Shown: positions 9,771 through 22,626, counted from the first letter of the stretch. The stretch: 64,000 bases of DNA from Leishmania infantum JPCM5 (GCF_000002875.2 NC_009413.2:997823-1061822), one strand, 5' to 3'. Notes: generated from the letters alone by a model not told the origin. Numbers and translations: made by a program.

Positions 9771-10745
9771 TCAGAGCTGGCCAGCGTGTCCCTCAACGAT
9801 CATCCGCCTCCCTCTCTCCCCTCCCTGGTCTGCATGTCGAGCAACGTGCCGCGGCTCGCATTCAAGCCTCTTGCCCTTCAACACCATATCGTCAAGGTGC
9901 TTCTGCATCTCCTCGCGCAGCCCCGTCGCGAGCGAGCGTGCATCTTCCTCGTCAGGGTTGTAGTCGTACTTGCCGATGTACACGTACACATCCGCCGGGT
10001 AACCCGGCAAGCCCTTCAAGGACGGCGGCCATACCTCGTGGTTGCCGTAGCTGACGCAGTAATACAAGGGCATCTGGTGCGCCAGGATCGTTTTGAAGCT
10101 GCCGAGTCGGAAGTCCTTGAGCACCTCCGGTGTGCGGTTCACCATGCCCTCCGGGTAGAAGCAAAGGCTCTTACCCTTCTTCACCCAGTTCTCGACGTCG
10201 GCGGCGACGGCAGCCTGCTTGTCCTTGTCGACCGAAAAGGAGGCGCTGCTCTCATCCGAGAAGTACACCGGGAAGTACGCGGCGCACCGCAGCGCGTACC
10301 CAAACAGCGGAAGGTTCAGAAGCGAGCTCTTCAAGAAGGTGCGGCCGTTCCACAAGACCGAGTACGGAATGACAGACATGGAAAAGAAGGGGTCAAACAG
10401 GCTGCAGTGACACGAGCAGATGGCGCCTCGCTGCATGACGCTGTAGGGTAGCGATCCGGGCATCTGTACGGTGTGCACGTGTGGCACGTTTGCAGAAAAA
10501 TACACCTTGAAGACGACGTGCTTGCAGAAGCGCGAGAGGGCCTGAGCAGTGGAGGCGGGAATGATGTTCAGCGTGTAGGCAAAAAAGGAGATGATGCGGC
10601 AGGCAATGTGAGTCACAATGACGGCGATGGCTAGGTGCAATGAGAACCAAACACGCATCAGCAGCACAGAAAGCATGCGCTGGTGCAGCAGCCACAGAAA
10701 GCACCCGTAGAGGGGCATGAAGACGGTCCACAGCAGCGGCAGCAT
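9771..10745 (-). CDS. PlsC-family acyltransferase (LPAAT-like), paralog 1
   Basis: 324 residues from the ATG at 10745; a longer frame upstream is Pro/Tyr/Thr-rich UTR. Two N-terminal hydrophobic segments (about 1-20 and 28-60) are followed by a PlsC domain: the catalytic H-x4-D box is CHCSLFD (H113, D118), and the substrate-binding box is FYPEGMVNR (E199). Known: this family moves an acyl chain from acyl-CoA to lysophosphatidate or related lysophospholipids at the ER membrane. The exact substrate cannot be read from sequence. The residue before the catalytic His is Cys rather than the usual Asn. It is a tandem paralog of the gene at 12406-13329, with the same positions for H113, D118 and E199. 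Residues about 174-260 are encoded by DNA identical to the paralog while the flanks are diverged, implying gene conversion. The two C-termini are unrelated. Confidence 0.85.
   Translation of the reverse strand: MLPLLWTVFMPLYGCFLWLLHQRMLSVLLMRVWFSLHLAIAVIVTHIACRIISFFAYTLNIIPASTAQALSRFCKHVVFKVYFSANVPHVHTVQMPGSLPYSVMQRGAICSCHCSLFDPFFSMSVIPYSVLWNGRTFLKSSLLNLPLFGYALRCAAYFPVYFSDESSASFSVDKDKQAAVAADVENWVKKGKSLCFYPEGMVNRTPEVLKDFRLGSFKTILAHQMPLYYCVSYGNHEVWPPSLKGLPGYPADVYVYIGKYDYNPDEEDARSLATGLREEMQKHLDDMVLKGKRLECEPRHVARHADQGGERGRRMIVEGHAGQL
9966..10228 (-). repeat. 263-bp tract identical to 12550-12812
   Basis: Every base matches the paralogous gene at a constant offset of 2584. The first mismatches are at 9965 and 10229. 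A second shared island of about 36 bp lies at 9897-9932. Confidence 0.95.
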
Positions 10746-12114
10746 CGCATGAATCTGCCTACGTGTGTATGTAGATGGATACGGGGGTGCATATGTATGA
10801 TTACGATGGAGAGGGAAGGTGCGACGGGCACGGAGGTGCAGCACCAAGAAGCATGGGCTAATGAGAAGCGGGGAGCCGGCCGTTGGCAAGTGTCAACTGC
10901 TGAGCACCGAGAGAGAATGTGTGTGTGTACGTGTAACGTGGAAGTGTCCGAATAAGGAAGAGGATGTGGTGAGATGCGGACAAAAAAGCTTACATAATAC
11001 GAGCGGGGTGTCTGTGTCCGCGATGCTTGAGTGAGAATGAGAGGTGGTGTGGAGGAAAATGGCACGTGCGTGTACTCCAGTCGAAACGTTTAGGTATAAG
11101 GAATAGAACCCAGAGCAATACATGCATGTATCAACATGGGCGCTTCAGTTTGAGTTGCCTGCAAGAGAGGATTGCCACGCGGCAACGCACATGTGTGGCG
11201 GTCCAGCAGACATGCAGAAGGTGAATAGCAACAAGAGCGGAGAGCATAGAGGGGGAGGGGGTAAAGAGAGGAGATAGCGCGAGCGAGAAACCGGCACACA
11301 AGCGCGCGCGCACCAGCAAGGAGAGAGACACATCGACGGGCACGCTTCCATACGACCTATTGGCACGAGACGTCAAAAAACGCGACGCCTCTGCCCCTTC
11401 TCCTCCGCGCCGGGTCCTTTGCGGCTTCGAAGCAACCCGTTTCCGTGAAATGTGCACGCCTGAGCCCAAGAGAACGAAAAGAGAGAGGAAGGAGCTGTTT
11501 GTGGTTGCTGCGCGTGCGCTCTCTCCATCTCCTGCTGCCCTCTCCTCAAAGACATTGTCAGTGCCACGCAGTGGATGCTGATGATTTTGATAACGCTACA
11601 ACGACAAAAGCAGGAGGTGATGATGCGTTGCGCATTGGTCCAGTCTCACAAATCTAGCTAGGGCGTCATGTACGCCATTCTCTTCGCTCTCTTCCCAAAC
11701 TCGCTGTCCGAAGCCCTCCTCTCCTGAGCTGTCATAAACCGTTCTCCGCCATAGCATAACGACAAGAAAAGCGAGTTAGGGGGGAGGAGGCCAAGAAAAT
11801 AAGGAAGGAGAAAGACAAGTACTGCGAGCACGAATTGTGCTGGCGAGATGATCTCAATCCGTGTAAAAGATGATTATGAATGTAACATTGGAAGCCGAAA
11901 GGGCGCAACAAGACCTTCGCTAACGCAGCGCAATGAAGTGACAAGGCGAGGTGGAAGCGCCCCCTCCCCACTGGTAGAGGTGAGTGTGCAGTAGACGTCG
12001 TGGAGTGGCAAAGCAGAGAGAAGCCATTCGATGGAAGGCTCGTGTTCGCTCTTGACGGCAACGGCAGGCCCCCTCACTCTATCGCAGTCGCCAGTGCCTG
12101 CGCTTGTGTATGCT

Positions 12115-12156
<42 letters not shown>

Positions 12157-12405
12157 TGTTCCCCTTCACAGCTTTCCAGTTCGACGATCTCTGGCGGAGG
12201 GTGTGCACACGCGCCCCTTGCGGACAACCCGTGCCGAGCACCTGAGAGTGGGTGTGCGTATGTTTACATCTGTGTGAGCAAGCATCACCGAACAGCGTCT
12301 GCCTGCCCTGACGTATCGTCGTGAACGACTCACTTGGGTGTTCCCATCGTTGCCTCGAACACTTACTTGTCCTCGGTCTGCTATGTGCGCGCATGCACAC
12401 TACGC
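10746..12405. other. 1.7 kb spacer between the acyltransferase paralogs
   Basis: No gene recognised. It is AG-rich on the plus strand and contains a long GT microsatellite at 12116-12154. It does not resemble the spacer downstream of the other paralog, so the duplication did not include, or has since lost, its flanks. Confidence 0.6.
12116..12154. repeat. (GT)n microsatellite, about 19 units
   Basis: Uninterrupted TG/GT run in the 3' flank of the acyltransferase gene at 12406. Confidence 0.95.
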
Positions 12406-13329
12406 CTAGGCTTTTGCGGTGGGCCGCTTCCACCAGGGTTTGTGCCCCCGCTTTTCCCGCAGCGCCAACATCTCGTCCATGTGCTTCTGCATCTCCTCGC
12501 GCAGCCCCGTCGCGAGTTCCAGTGCATCCACCTTGTCCGCGGGGTACTGGTACTTGCCGATGTACACGTACACATCCGCCGGGTAACCCGGCAAGCCCTT
12601 CAAGGACGGCGGCCATACCTCGTGGTTGCCGTAGCTGACGCAGTAATACAAGGGCATCTGGTGCGCCAGGATCGTTTTGAAGCTGCCGAGTCGGAAGTCC
12701 TTGAGCACCTCCGGTGTGCGGTTCACCATGCCCTCCGGGTAGAAGCAAAGGCTCTTACCCTTCTTCACCCAGTTCTCGACGTCGGCGGCGACGGCAGCCT
12801 GCTTGTCCTTGTGCACTGAGAACGAGTCGGCGTCCGTGGAGCTGAAGTAGACAGGGAAGTGGCCGCACATGACAATCACGGTGCCAAACAGGGGAAGCTT
12901 GCGCAGGCTTGCTTTGAAAAAGGTCTTCACCTTGTAGATGTAGCGGTACGGAACATACCACAAGAACAGAATCGTGTCAAAGAAACTCGAGTGGCACAAG
13001 CACATGTTATGCTGCTCCGTGATCGACGAAAACGACAGAGAGCCGGGCAAGTGCTCCACACGGATGTGCGGACTGTTGAAGCGCAGCCAGTACCCGAACG
13101 TGGTGGCGCACACACACCGCGTCAGCGACTGCGATGTTTCCGTGTCCAAGAGGTGTACCTTCTTCAGCAGGCTGAGCGCCACACCGCAAAGCCAGCTTAT
13201 GATCACACACAGCACCAGGTGAAATGTATACCACGCCCGCATCACAATGAGAGGCACCTTACGCTCACGTAGCAGGCAAAGGAAACCGCCGTAGAGGGCG
13301 GCGAAGATAATCCACGAGAGGAGACTCAT
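12406..13329 (-). CDS. PlsC-family acyltransferase (LPAAT-like), paralog 2
   Basis: 307 residues, ATG at 13329. It has the same plan as paralog 1: hydrophobic N-terminus (about 1-20 and 30-55), H-x4-D box CHSSFFD (H113, D118), a PLFG segment near 146-149 and the FYPEGMVNR box (E199). Known: such enzymes acylate lysophosphatidate or other lysolipids in glycerolipid synthesis at the ER. Outside the 263-bp identical tract (residues about 174-260) the two proteins share only moderate identity. The N-terminal 170 residues differ at most positions, and the tail here ends in a basic stretch (REKRGHKPWWKRPTAKA). It lies upstream of paralog 1 in the same polycistronic unit. The transcript leader lies next to the 9.3 kb gene-free region. 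Confidence 0.87.
   Translation of the reverse strand: MSLLSWIIFAALYGGFLCLLRERKVPLIVMRAWYTFHLVLCVIISWLCGVALSLLKKVHLLDTETSQSLTRCVCATTFGYWLRFNSPHIRVEHLPGSLSFSSITEQHNMCLCHSSFFDTILFLWYVPYRYIYKVKTFFKASLRKLPLFGTVIVMCGHFPVYFSSTDADSFSVHKDKQAAVAADVENWVKKGKSLCFYPEGMVNRTPEVLKDFRLGSFKTILAHQMPLYYCVSYGNHEVWPPSLKGLPGYPADVYVYIGKYQYPADKVDALELATGLREEMQKHMDEMLALREKRGHKPWWKRPTAKA
12550..12812 (-). repeat. 263-bp tract identical to 9966-10228
   Basis: Partner of the tract in the downstream paralog; covers codons about 174-260, including the EGMVNR box. Confidence 0.95.
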
Positions 13330-14631
13330 TCCCTCGTGCGGCAGTCGTGGAGGGCTAATCGCTCAGCAAGGAAATAAAAAAAAGGAAGGGAGACAATCTG
13401 AAAGGAGGGACGACCGCGGGAAAAGGCCGCGGAATGGAAGCGTTTGTAGAACACCAACAACAAAAAAATGGCACTGTCCTCCTTTCTTCGTTTCGTTTTG
13501 TATGTTGGTGTTGTAGGGAGGGAACGGGGGGGCGAGTGCGTTCGTGCAGAGGCGCCAACAAAGCGCCGTGGGGCCTGGGGCAAACGATATACGTTGACGA
13601 ATGCGTGCGTGTGGAGGCGGCTCATGCGTGTGGGCGGGTGCGGAAGGGTGAAAAAGGGGGAGGAAGAGCGGCGGATAGAGAGGAGCAGCGATTTGGAGGA
13701 ACCAGTGAAAGAGCGCGAGTACTATCAGGAGGAGGAGGAAGACGTCATGCGCAGATGCACAGACAAGGCGAGCGGGAGATGGAAAGCTAGGTCAACGGCA
13801 AGTGTGGGGGGGGGGAGGGGGGCGAACTCGCGCTATCTGCTCGTGTTTGCCTCATTCCTTTCTCCTCTTCAACTTTGCTTGCATTCATTTATATTCGTTT
13901 TTTGTCGTCTGTTTTTCCGCGGTAGCAGCCCGCACATGCACCCAAGCAGTTTCTGTTTCCTTTCATGTGTCCTACTTTATCGTGTGTGCCCGTCCCCTAC
14001 GCAGCAAGGACAGCCCAGCGACGCTGCGTTGATTCAGTCCCATCTTCTGCCGCCTCCAATTACCCTCTCCCCATCATTCACACTCTGATAGGGATAGGGG
14101 CATCCGCAAAACGAGAAAACAAGGGGAGACACAAAAGGAAAAGGTAAAAGAAGGTGCGGGATCGACGCTGGGTGGAAGGACACCACCTAAGCGTGCAATC
14201 TGCATGCACGCTCGCTGACACCGTGGCCGCGCCGTATTCATCCCTGCGTTGTGGCATGCACGTCGGCTGGCGCGATTTCTCGACCTCGATCCTCCCGTTT
14301 CGCACACACACACACACATACATCCACCGTTGGCCCTCAGGGTAGCACCACCTCCTCAATGGGAAGCTTATGCTGCTTCATAGACTCGTCATATGGCAGA
14401 TCGCCCATCCAGGAAAACGCATGCTTAGGCGTGCTGCAGAAGCACAGAGAAGGAGGCTGGAAGACGCGCGCGCGTGGCAGGCAATATCGACAACAAGAAC
14501 AAACAGTGATGATGCAACGTGAATGCACATATTCACCCGCGACCATGCACACGTGCCCATACACAAAGGCAAGCCCTTTCGCCTTCGCAGGAAGAAAATT
14601 ATCAAAAAGACACCATAATACACTTTATTTT

Positions 14632-15230
14632 CTTCAAGGTGCTCACCATCTCTGGCGTACAAGAGTGAAACCCCACTCAGCTCACCTCAGGGCCTGTCAC
14701 AGGCCCCATCCGCGTGGGGCGAGGCAGCGCTAGACACACGTGTTACAGCAATGCGCCGACTCCGTCATCCCAGCACCGCCCCTACGCAAAACTCTACTCG
14801 CCCCCCCTCCCCGCATCGCAGGTCGCCTCACAGCAGCTACCCTTGTGCTGGTCGCCACCCAGTGCATCTCCTCGCGGTCCCGCACTCCGGCGCCCCACAC
14901 CAGTGGGGCAGTGCGAGGCCCGGGGGTGGGATACGTACGAGTCGCGCTGACACTTCGCCCATCACATGGATGGCAGAAGCGTGCGCACCGTCGCTGGCCT
15001 CTCCAGCGCAACAATGTCCACAGCCTGACCGCCGGCATCCGTAGCGGCAAACCACTCTGGCCTCCCCCTCACGTCGTAGGCACTTGGCCCTGTCACCACC
15101 AGAGGTGGCTCGGCATTGGCAGGGGATAGGGAGAGGCTGCTTGGCTTCCCCACGCAGAGTGGGGGGTGTACTGGACCCTGCGGTACCGCGCACAGAGGGG
15201 TGTGTCCTCCCGTCATCAGCAAATGCCCTA
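14632..15230 (+). repeat. SIDER-like retroposon copy R1
   Basis: About 600 bp from ttcaaggtgc to the gtcatcagca end. It is near-identical in its core to six other copies in this window. The leader (about 14670-14705) is of the type shared with R2. It lies antisense to the transcribed strand if the plus strand is element-sense. Hairpin-forming CCCCAC/GTGGGG pairs are present. Confidence 0.7.
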
Positions 15231-18200
15231 GGATACCAGAGAGAAAAGAGGAGCACGATGAGGAAAACAGAGACACACGTGGCAAGAGAGAAAGGAGGGG
15301 GTAAACCGCAACGGCAGCCAAGCAAATCAGAACACACGTACACACACATAAACAGAGAGAGGCCATCTGGATAGGGGAAGGGCAAAGAGCGAAACAAGTG
15401 ACGACCGGGGCGAGCACAGAAAAAGGGAGGGAGGTAAGAATGCCCTAAATAGGGAAAGGGGAGAAGAGAGCAATCAAAATCAAAAAGAAAAACAGATGAG
15501 AACAGAAATAATAATAAAGAAAGGAGGGGAGAAGGCCAACAAAAGAGGGGAGAGGCGACGCCCAGACACATTACACCATCAACCTGAAAATATATACTAT
15601 CTCCCTCGCTCTCTCTCTATAGATATGGAAAGAAAAGACGCTGAAAGGAACCCGTGTGTGGGTGTGTGTATGCGTGTGCCTTAGCGAGCAGCACAGGAGG
15701 GGAGAGTAGGGTAGGGGAAGGGGCGGCAGAGTAAACTAAAAGGGGCTTGAGAAAGGAGAAAAAGAAAAGAGGGGCACACTCAACAAGCGTGAAGCACGCA
15801 CACGCACACGCGAAAAGAAAAAGAGACGCAAAATGATAGAGTCATACGAATGATGAGCGACAGAGACAAAAGGGAAGGGAAGGGAAGCACATCCACGACA
15901 GTGCGAGAGGCTAAGAAAGCAACGAGAGTAGAGGTATGAAGAGCGATGATGCGACGCGACGGATGCATCCCACACGCACAAACACACACGTGTACATCCT
16001 ACATATGCGCTCAGAGAGCAGCACCTGAATCCTCTCGGTAAAAAGAAGAGTCAGTACCAGGAGAGCAAAATAATCAGAGCGCACGAGAGCCAGCAGACCA
16101 GACGAGGTGGAAAAAGAAGGGCGGAGAAAATCATACAGATGAGCTCACTTGTGGAAAAGAACACTGAAAACAAGGCACACACAGGCGCGCCCACGGTGGT
16201 GAAGAAGACACGCGTGCAGATGATGGCGGTGGCCACCGCTGTGTGATGGTGATCGAGATCGAGGGTAGGCGAGCACTGACCGAGTGTAGAAAGGGAAGGC
16301 CATGCGTGCGAGAGAGCGAAGAGACACGTGCAGGAAGTGGAATGAGGAGACGACAAGGGACAAGATGGAAAAAGAAGTGGCGCGGGTGCAACCGAAGAGA
16401 GCCGCAACGTGACAGGAGATCAAACGAAGAAAAAAAATGACAAAACGGAAGCATCTGTAGGCACGAATGGAATCGGCGGCGTCTGGGAATATTCGCTTCA
16501 ACTGTCCATACGTTCTGGCTGCCGCACTAGCTAACTCTCTTCCTCCTGCTCCACATGCGCGGGCGTTGCACGCGCTTTCCTCCGACTGCAACACTCCTCC
16601 ATGTCCCTAAGAAATTGCGCATTCTTCTGTAATCTCCTGCAATGCAGCCACACACACACAAGCACACCCACCACATGCATACACAGAGACAAGTACACAA
16701 TCGACCTCCGCACGCTGCACCAACTACGGGCAGCAGCAGCAGCAGCGCACATCATCGCCGTAAAGAGAGCGAAAAAGAAGAACCGAGCAAATAAAATGTA
16801 TCGATATGGTTGTACAACAGAGGCAGCCTAATCCATTGAAACAGTGAGAGGCGTTGGCACGCAGACAAACGGAAAAATAACCGATAGATGGCTTACAAGG
16901 GAACATGACAAGCAGGCAAAGAAAAAAGACGCACAGACGAGAGAGGGGTGAGGGGGGATGCAAGAGGGTTCACAACGAGCAGCCGATGCAGCAGCACCGC
17001 ACACAAGGGCAAAGGAGAGAAAAAGAGGAGGTAAGTGGGAGCACGAGTCACAAGGACTGTAGACGCCCTTTTTTGTCTTCTTGTGTATAACTAAGTGCAT
17101 ATGTGTGTTCTTCTGCTCTCTGCTATATGCGCAGCGTAGCACCTCCAACAGCGTCCTCCCCTCTCTAGGGCAAGAATCAAAAGGGAGAGCGTTTGTGTGT
17201 GTGTGTGTGTGACAAGAGACAGAAAAGACAAGAACAAAAAAAAATAGACGCCAGTGAACGGAATCGTCTGTGCTCCCGCGTGTGCGTGAGATGCAAAGGC
17301 AGTAATGCTGGCAAGAAAAAGGTGCGTGAGGGCGAATAGATGGCCGAGACAAGAAGGCCATATATAGGCGAGAGTTAGAGAAGCGCATCCGGGTACGAGA
17401 GAGACGGGGGAGGGGGAGGGGGTAGGGAAAAGAAACGAAGGCGAGAGACGGAGGTGAAAGACGAGAGCAGCGACACATCGTTAGCAGCGAGAGGCGCACG
17501 CATAGAAATCAAAGAGGGAAGGGGGTGCGGCGAAGGATGAGGAAGCGGTGGTGCAGAGAAGGATTTTTTTCGTTGACCTCTTCAGCACGCGATCACTCGC
17601 TCCCACGCCCACACGCCCACACGAGCACAAGAACAAATAAACGCCGATCCGTAATCGGTTTAAAGCTCATTAGAGGAAAACAAACAAAGAGCTCCACCAC
17701 ACCACGCCAACCAAAGGAAAAAGAGACAAATACAGAATCCAACGAAGGAAAGACATAGCGCACATACAAAACGAGGAAGGAAATCACTGTCAGCCGCTCC
17801 AGTAGTCGACGGCTGCCGTCAAGCGAGAAAAAGGAACGCAGCGGGTGATTAAGGGGCAGAGAGAGGGGGAGTGTAACAGGTGAATGAGCCGCCAGGTGAC
17901 CTTCAGCACAAAGACAAGGTGCCGGTGGGTACTTACAACCCCTCCCTTGACATCCACAGAAACTCAGACACACACGCACATACAAACCGTGCCGCACTAT
18001 CATTCATATGGATGCTCTCCCTCCTCGATGTGCATGCGCGGGCCACAAACGTGTGGGTGCACGTTTGTGCTTCCGAATATGCCGATAAGTAGATCCCGGT
18101 GCACGACCTCGTCGCAGGAGCCATCGAGCGGTGCACATTGAAGGAAAGGGGTGAGAGCAAAATGAGAAGGGGTTTGGGTGAAATAGCCGGTACAGCGGCG

Positions 18201-20191
18201 TGCGCCGACAGCCGTGGAGGAACGAAAAAAAGAAAAAATGAAGCAGGGACACTGGTTAATAGATAAGCTGAAAAACGAAAATGAGGGGGGGGATAGAGGC
18301 AAAGAAAAAGAGCAGCGTCGCCCTTGCCTTCATAGGCTCAGCTACTCCTTTCTGTTTTTCCTCTTCGGTTGTAAAACTGAATATGCGCAGGACGGCAGTG
18401 AGGCAGCAAAAATCAAACTTAACCCAATGGAGAAACAAGAACACACACACACGAGAACAGACGAAACAGACATATCGTGAGGAGTACACACGCACTTAAA
18501 AAAAAAGCATTACGTCTTACCTACGTGCACGCAGCACTCGTGCAAGCGAGCGAGGGGGGGGGCCCACGCTGTATTAGTGAAACTTAGGAGGGTGGAAAGG
18601 TTTAGAGACCCTCTTCCCGTGGATATATGCGTGTCGTCGTGTCTTGTCAGCGGTGGATGACTCTCCCCCCGCCCGCAGAGTCACAGGATCACAAGAAGGT
18701 AGGATCAGAAGGAGCTTTGTCAGCACAGCGCTATCCACAGACATGCACACACACACACACACGCAGCCTTTGGGCCGGCAGTCTCATGAGCGAATGAGAT
18801 GCTCACACAGACACGAAAAAGCGGCCCAGTTTACTGAGAGGCGAAGACAGGGAGATCAGAGGAAGACATTCAACGCACGACAAGTTGTGCAGACATGAAA
18901 AATATAGCAGAGGAATAAGGTACAAGGTCGATTCGACTGAGGGAGCGAAACGAAAAAAAAAGAGAAAAAAAACAACGGAGAAATCCATGAGTGAGAAGAA
19001 CCACACATGTTCACAAGAAGGCTCCACGGGTGATGGGCGCGGCACACAGGCGTATATGGAGAGAGGCAGACAAGAAAGCAAAGGAGCGGAAGAGACGAAA
19101 AACAAAATTACAAGGCAGGGAAGGAGATACCCTCGCAAAGGTCACCGAGGGAGGGGAGGGGAGGGACAACACAAAACGAAAGAAGAAGAGCAGCGCTCCA
19201 AAAAGCAAACGTGCCTAAACACCGACACAAAATAACTCACACGCACACGCACACACACACACACAAGAAAAAGAGCAGCTGCTTTAGTCCTTCTCTTCCC
19301 TTGCAAGATCTCTCCCTCCTCGTAATTGACACGGCGTTGTGCTCTTGTGCTATTGTCCTCCTGTTTTGTCACCTCGACTTCTTGCCCATCATTGTGATGC
19401 TTGGTTCACCTATGCAGAAGCGCGCGTATGTATGTGTGGTGTGTGTATGAGGGGTGGTGGAGGGGTGTCTTTGCATGGCGGAAGAAAGAAGACCTTCCTG
19501 TCACACAGCGTAGCCACCAAGAAAGAAAAGGCCGGGTGCCTGGAAGAGAGGTGAAGGGCTCCCGTCACGCAGCAGCGCAAAGGACATGTGAACGTTTTGA
19601 CTTAAGTGGTGGTTCTAGTGGCATATGACTGTGCGGAAAACACCCAACGACCCAAGAATAAAGCAAAGGAGGGATCCTAGAGAGCGGGGGAGAAAACAGA
19701 AGAAAAACGAAAATAGTGGCAGGCATCGTAGCAAAGAGCTGCGCTTGCATTAGCTAAGCGGCTGCACGCCAGTGGAGCAAAAAAGGGAACTTAGAAAGGA
19801 GGTGATTGTCAGCCAAAGCTGCAGCGTCAGTCTTGTATTCGAAATGTGACGCGAAAATGTTCAAGTCGACAGCCGCGCACTTTCTTCCTTGCTGGCACCT
19901 TTTATAAAGAACCCGCCTCTTTACTGCTTCTCTCAGAGTCGGATCCAGCTACCCGTCCCTTGCTCGTCCAAACGTGGTTTCCCTCAGCTGTTCTGCGCCC
20001 TCTCGCGCACTGACGGATGCCAGTTTATGACAACCACGAACGAGTGCACGTCCTTTCCTGTATCTAAAGAACACGCACACGCCTCTTGTTATCGCGACAA
20101 CAAAACAAAAAGGAAACAGCAACAACAAAAAAAAGAAACTGTGAAGAAGTGAAGCAATCACGAATTCAGTCATTTTTTTTACCTCTTACCA

Positions 20192-20745
20192 CCAGCGTGT
20201 CCATCTCTCTCTCTGCCGTACAACATGAGTGAAATTCCACTCAACCCGCCCCACGGCCTGCCGCAGGCCCCATCGTGTGGTGCAATGCAGCGGTAGACAC
20301 TCGCGTTACAGGAATGCAGACCCAGTCATCCCTGCAACGAATACTATTCGCCCTGCACCGAAGATCGCCGCACAGTAGCTCCCATCATGCAGATCGTCAC
20401 CTGGTGCATCCTCCGCGCGGTCGCGCAGGCTACCTCCGCCATCAGGCAGTGAGGCCCGCGTGAGATACGCTCCCGTCATGCGGGCACGTCGCCTATCATG
20501 TGAGTAGTACAAGCGTGGTCACTGTCGCGGGTGGCTCCGACGCAAAGTCGCCCAGGACCACAAAGGCGACATTAGCAGCGATGCATCGCCCTAATCTCCC
20601 CCCCCACGTCGCAGGTACATGGTCCTGCCACCACCGGAAGTGGTTATGCATTGACCGGGATAGGGGGGCTGCTTGGCTTCCCCACACAGAGTGGGTACTG
20701 GACCCTGATACCACGCTGAGGTGTCCCCCCGCCATCAGGGGGTTG
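20192..20745 (+). repeat. Degenerate SIDER-like copy
   Basis: It follows the same order of blocks as the conserved copies (gccgtacaacatgagtgaa leader, ccccatcg, cgttacaggaatgc, ggcttccccacacagagtgg, ctgaggtgtcccc end) with many substitutions and indels. It represents an older insertion. Confidence 0.65.
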
Positions 20746-22626
20746 GTCATGTAGAGGAGAACGACAAACGAGCAACCCATCATCGAGTACAAGAAATGGA
20801 AACCGACGAAAAAGAGACGAGAGTGCTGCAGTGCGTGAGGAGACAGCCGTACACGGAGAAGAAAGTGATATTCTGCTTATGGAGTGGTGTCATTCTGGTA
20901 CGTACATCGTGATGTAAACTAGAAGACAGCAAAACAGCGATTAACGATCAAAGCACTCAGGTGCCTCTCTGCGTGCGCTGCCTTGCCTGTGTCTATGAGA
21001 GAGTGGGTGGATGAAGGGGCCAGTAGGTGCTTGTTGAGAGGGTGCGCACGCCAAAGAAAACGTTGGGCGGCGTAGCGGACGACGGATGGGCGGTTGGCAG
21101 CATAGGCGTCGCATCGTGGAGAAAGATAGCGTGCTTCGAGGTGGGATGGAGGGGGAAGCTGTACATCTTCCCCTCTTCCCTCTCTCACCCTTCTTCGCCC
21201 CTCTGCAGCCCCTCGACGTCCGGCACTGCCACACTAAAGAAAAGAAGGCGATCTGCAGCGAAGCAGTAGGAAGGCACAAACAAAAAAAGGGAAAGAGGCG
21301 GTGTCGACAAGAACAAAGAAAGAGGGCGCAAGGTGAGGCACAAAAAGAAACAGCCCAAAACGCACACACACACACAAGGCGGACCATGTGGCGGACAGAG
21401 AGCGGCAATAATGCCAGCAGAGCGAGCAGCACAGATGCACACACGCACACGTAACAAAAAACATGCACCATAACCCTGACAGGGGGCGGAGGAGATACAG
21501 CGCAGCAAAATCACCATGTGGAACCAACGGTAACGGTATCGAAAGAAAAAGAGGGAGGAGAAAGGTCAAAGAAAACGGTGACGAATCCGCGGAATGCACG
21601 GTGAAAGAGGGAAGTGGGAGAGTGGCAGAAGAGGAATGCGGAAGAAAAGTAAAAAGAAGCGAAAAAAGATCTTGTTGGCGTAGGGGAAGGGAGGAAGAGA
21701 AGGAGGGAGAGAGGTGAACAAGAGTGTACGACGACATGGCATACAAAGCAGAGAGGAGGGAGTAGGAGAAGGGGGGAAGGGTTGGCAAGGGCTTCCCCCT
21801 CCCCTTCCACTCCTCCCCTGAGGCGAGCATGAAACATAGTTCAACGAGAAACCAAAAGAGGATGTGACGCAGCGCGAGGCAGTGAAACTAAAACAAACAG
21901 CGCCCACACACGCACACAAACGAAAACCCAAACAGACACGAAAAGCATGCAAGGGAGGAAGACGGAACTCTCACGGGGGGGGGTAGTGCAATCGAAAAGG
22001 ACAAAGAAAACGCACAGGCACACATATATGTATACATCTACACAGCAGCACAACGAGAGGAAAGGGGAAAGGTGCTAAAAAAAAGAAGGTACACCAGAGA
22101 AAGGAAAAAGAAGAGAGAAACAGGTGGGGAGCATATCTCAACACGAAGGGTGCGCGCTAACGTACACTCATGCCTACATGAGCCGCCGCTCGCCATGTGA
22201 TGGGAAAAGGGGGGAGTTAGCAAAAAAAAAGCAGCGAATGGGTGAGCGAGTGGGGGGAGGGGAAGAGTAGTGGGGGGAAGCGGCAGGCGGTACAACTGTG
22301 GCGAAGAAACGCAACACGCACACAAACACAGACGAGCATACGGCCAACACAGCAAACGCGTAAAGGAAGAAAAACAAAAATCCCTGTTAAATCAAAAAAA
22401 AGAGGTGGAAGAGTGCAGACAAAGGGGTTCGTGGGTTCATCTAAAACGTAAGGTTCAGCGCAGCAAGCGCACACAACCACCGACTCCTTCCATTCTGCAG
22501 ACGACTACAAGCCGAGCGCCTTGCCGAAAGGAGAAGAGGAATAACAAGCAGCGTTTCGGTCCCTGCGGAAAGCACTAGCTCACCACCTTCGCTGCAGTGG
22601 CGTGCCGCACGTTACGTCACGTCCGA

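Larger units (their letters stand above)
13330..22626. other. 9.3 kb region without a recognisable gene
   Basis: It lies between the low-complexity protein gene (22627-23865) and acyltransferase paralog 2. Most of it is AG-rich on the plus strand, so the transcript is CU-rich. It holds one well-conserved SIDER-like copy (14632-15230) and one degenerate copy (20192-20745), CA tracts and A/G homopolymers. Frames up to ~245 codons occur but are Ser/Leu/Cys/Pro or Lys/Arg/Glu runs without domains. It may be a very long 3'UTR, or harbour short or non-coding RNAs that cannot be seen here. Confidence 0.55.

Noticed and set aside
14837..15571. 244-codon minus frame with recurring translated blocks found at several loci
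   Set aside because: The recurring protein blocks come from the SIDER-like element read in all frames. The same peptides appear at every copy in both orientations, so they reflect repeat DNA rather than a gene family.
16828..17499. 223-codon minus frame
   Set aside because: Cys/Ser/Pro/Phe-rich low complexity from AG-rich spacer; no domain, and similar frames occur throughout the spacer.
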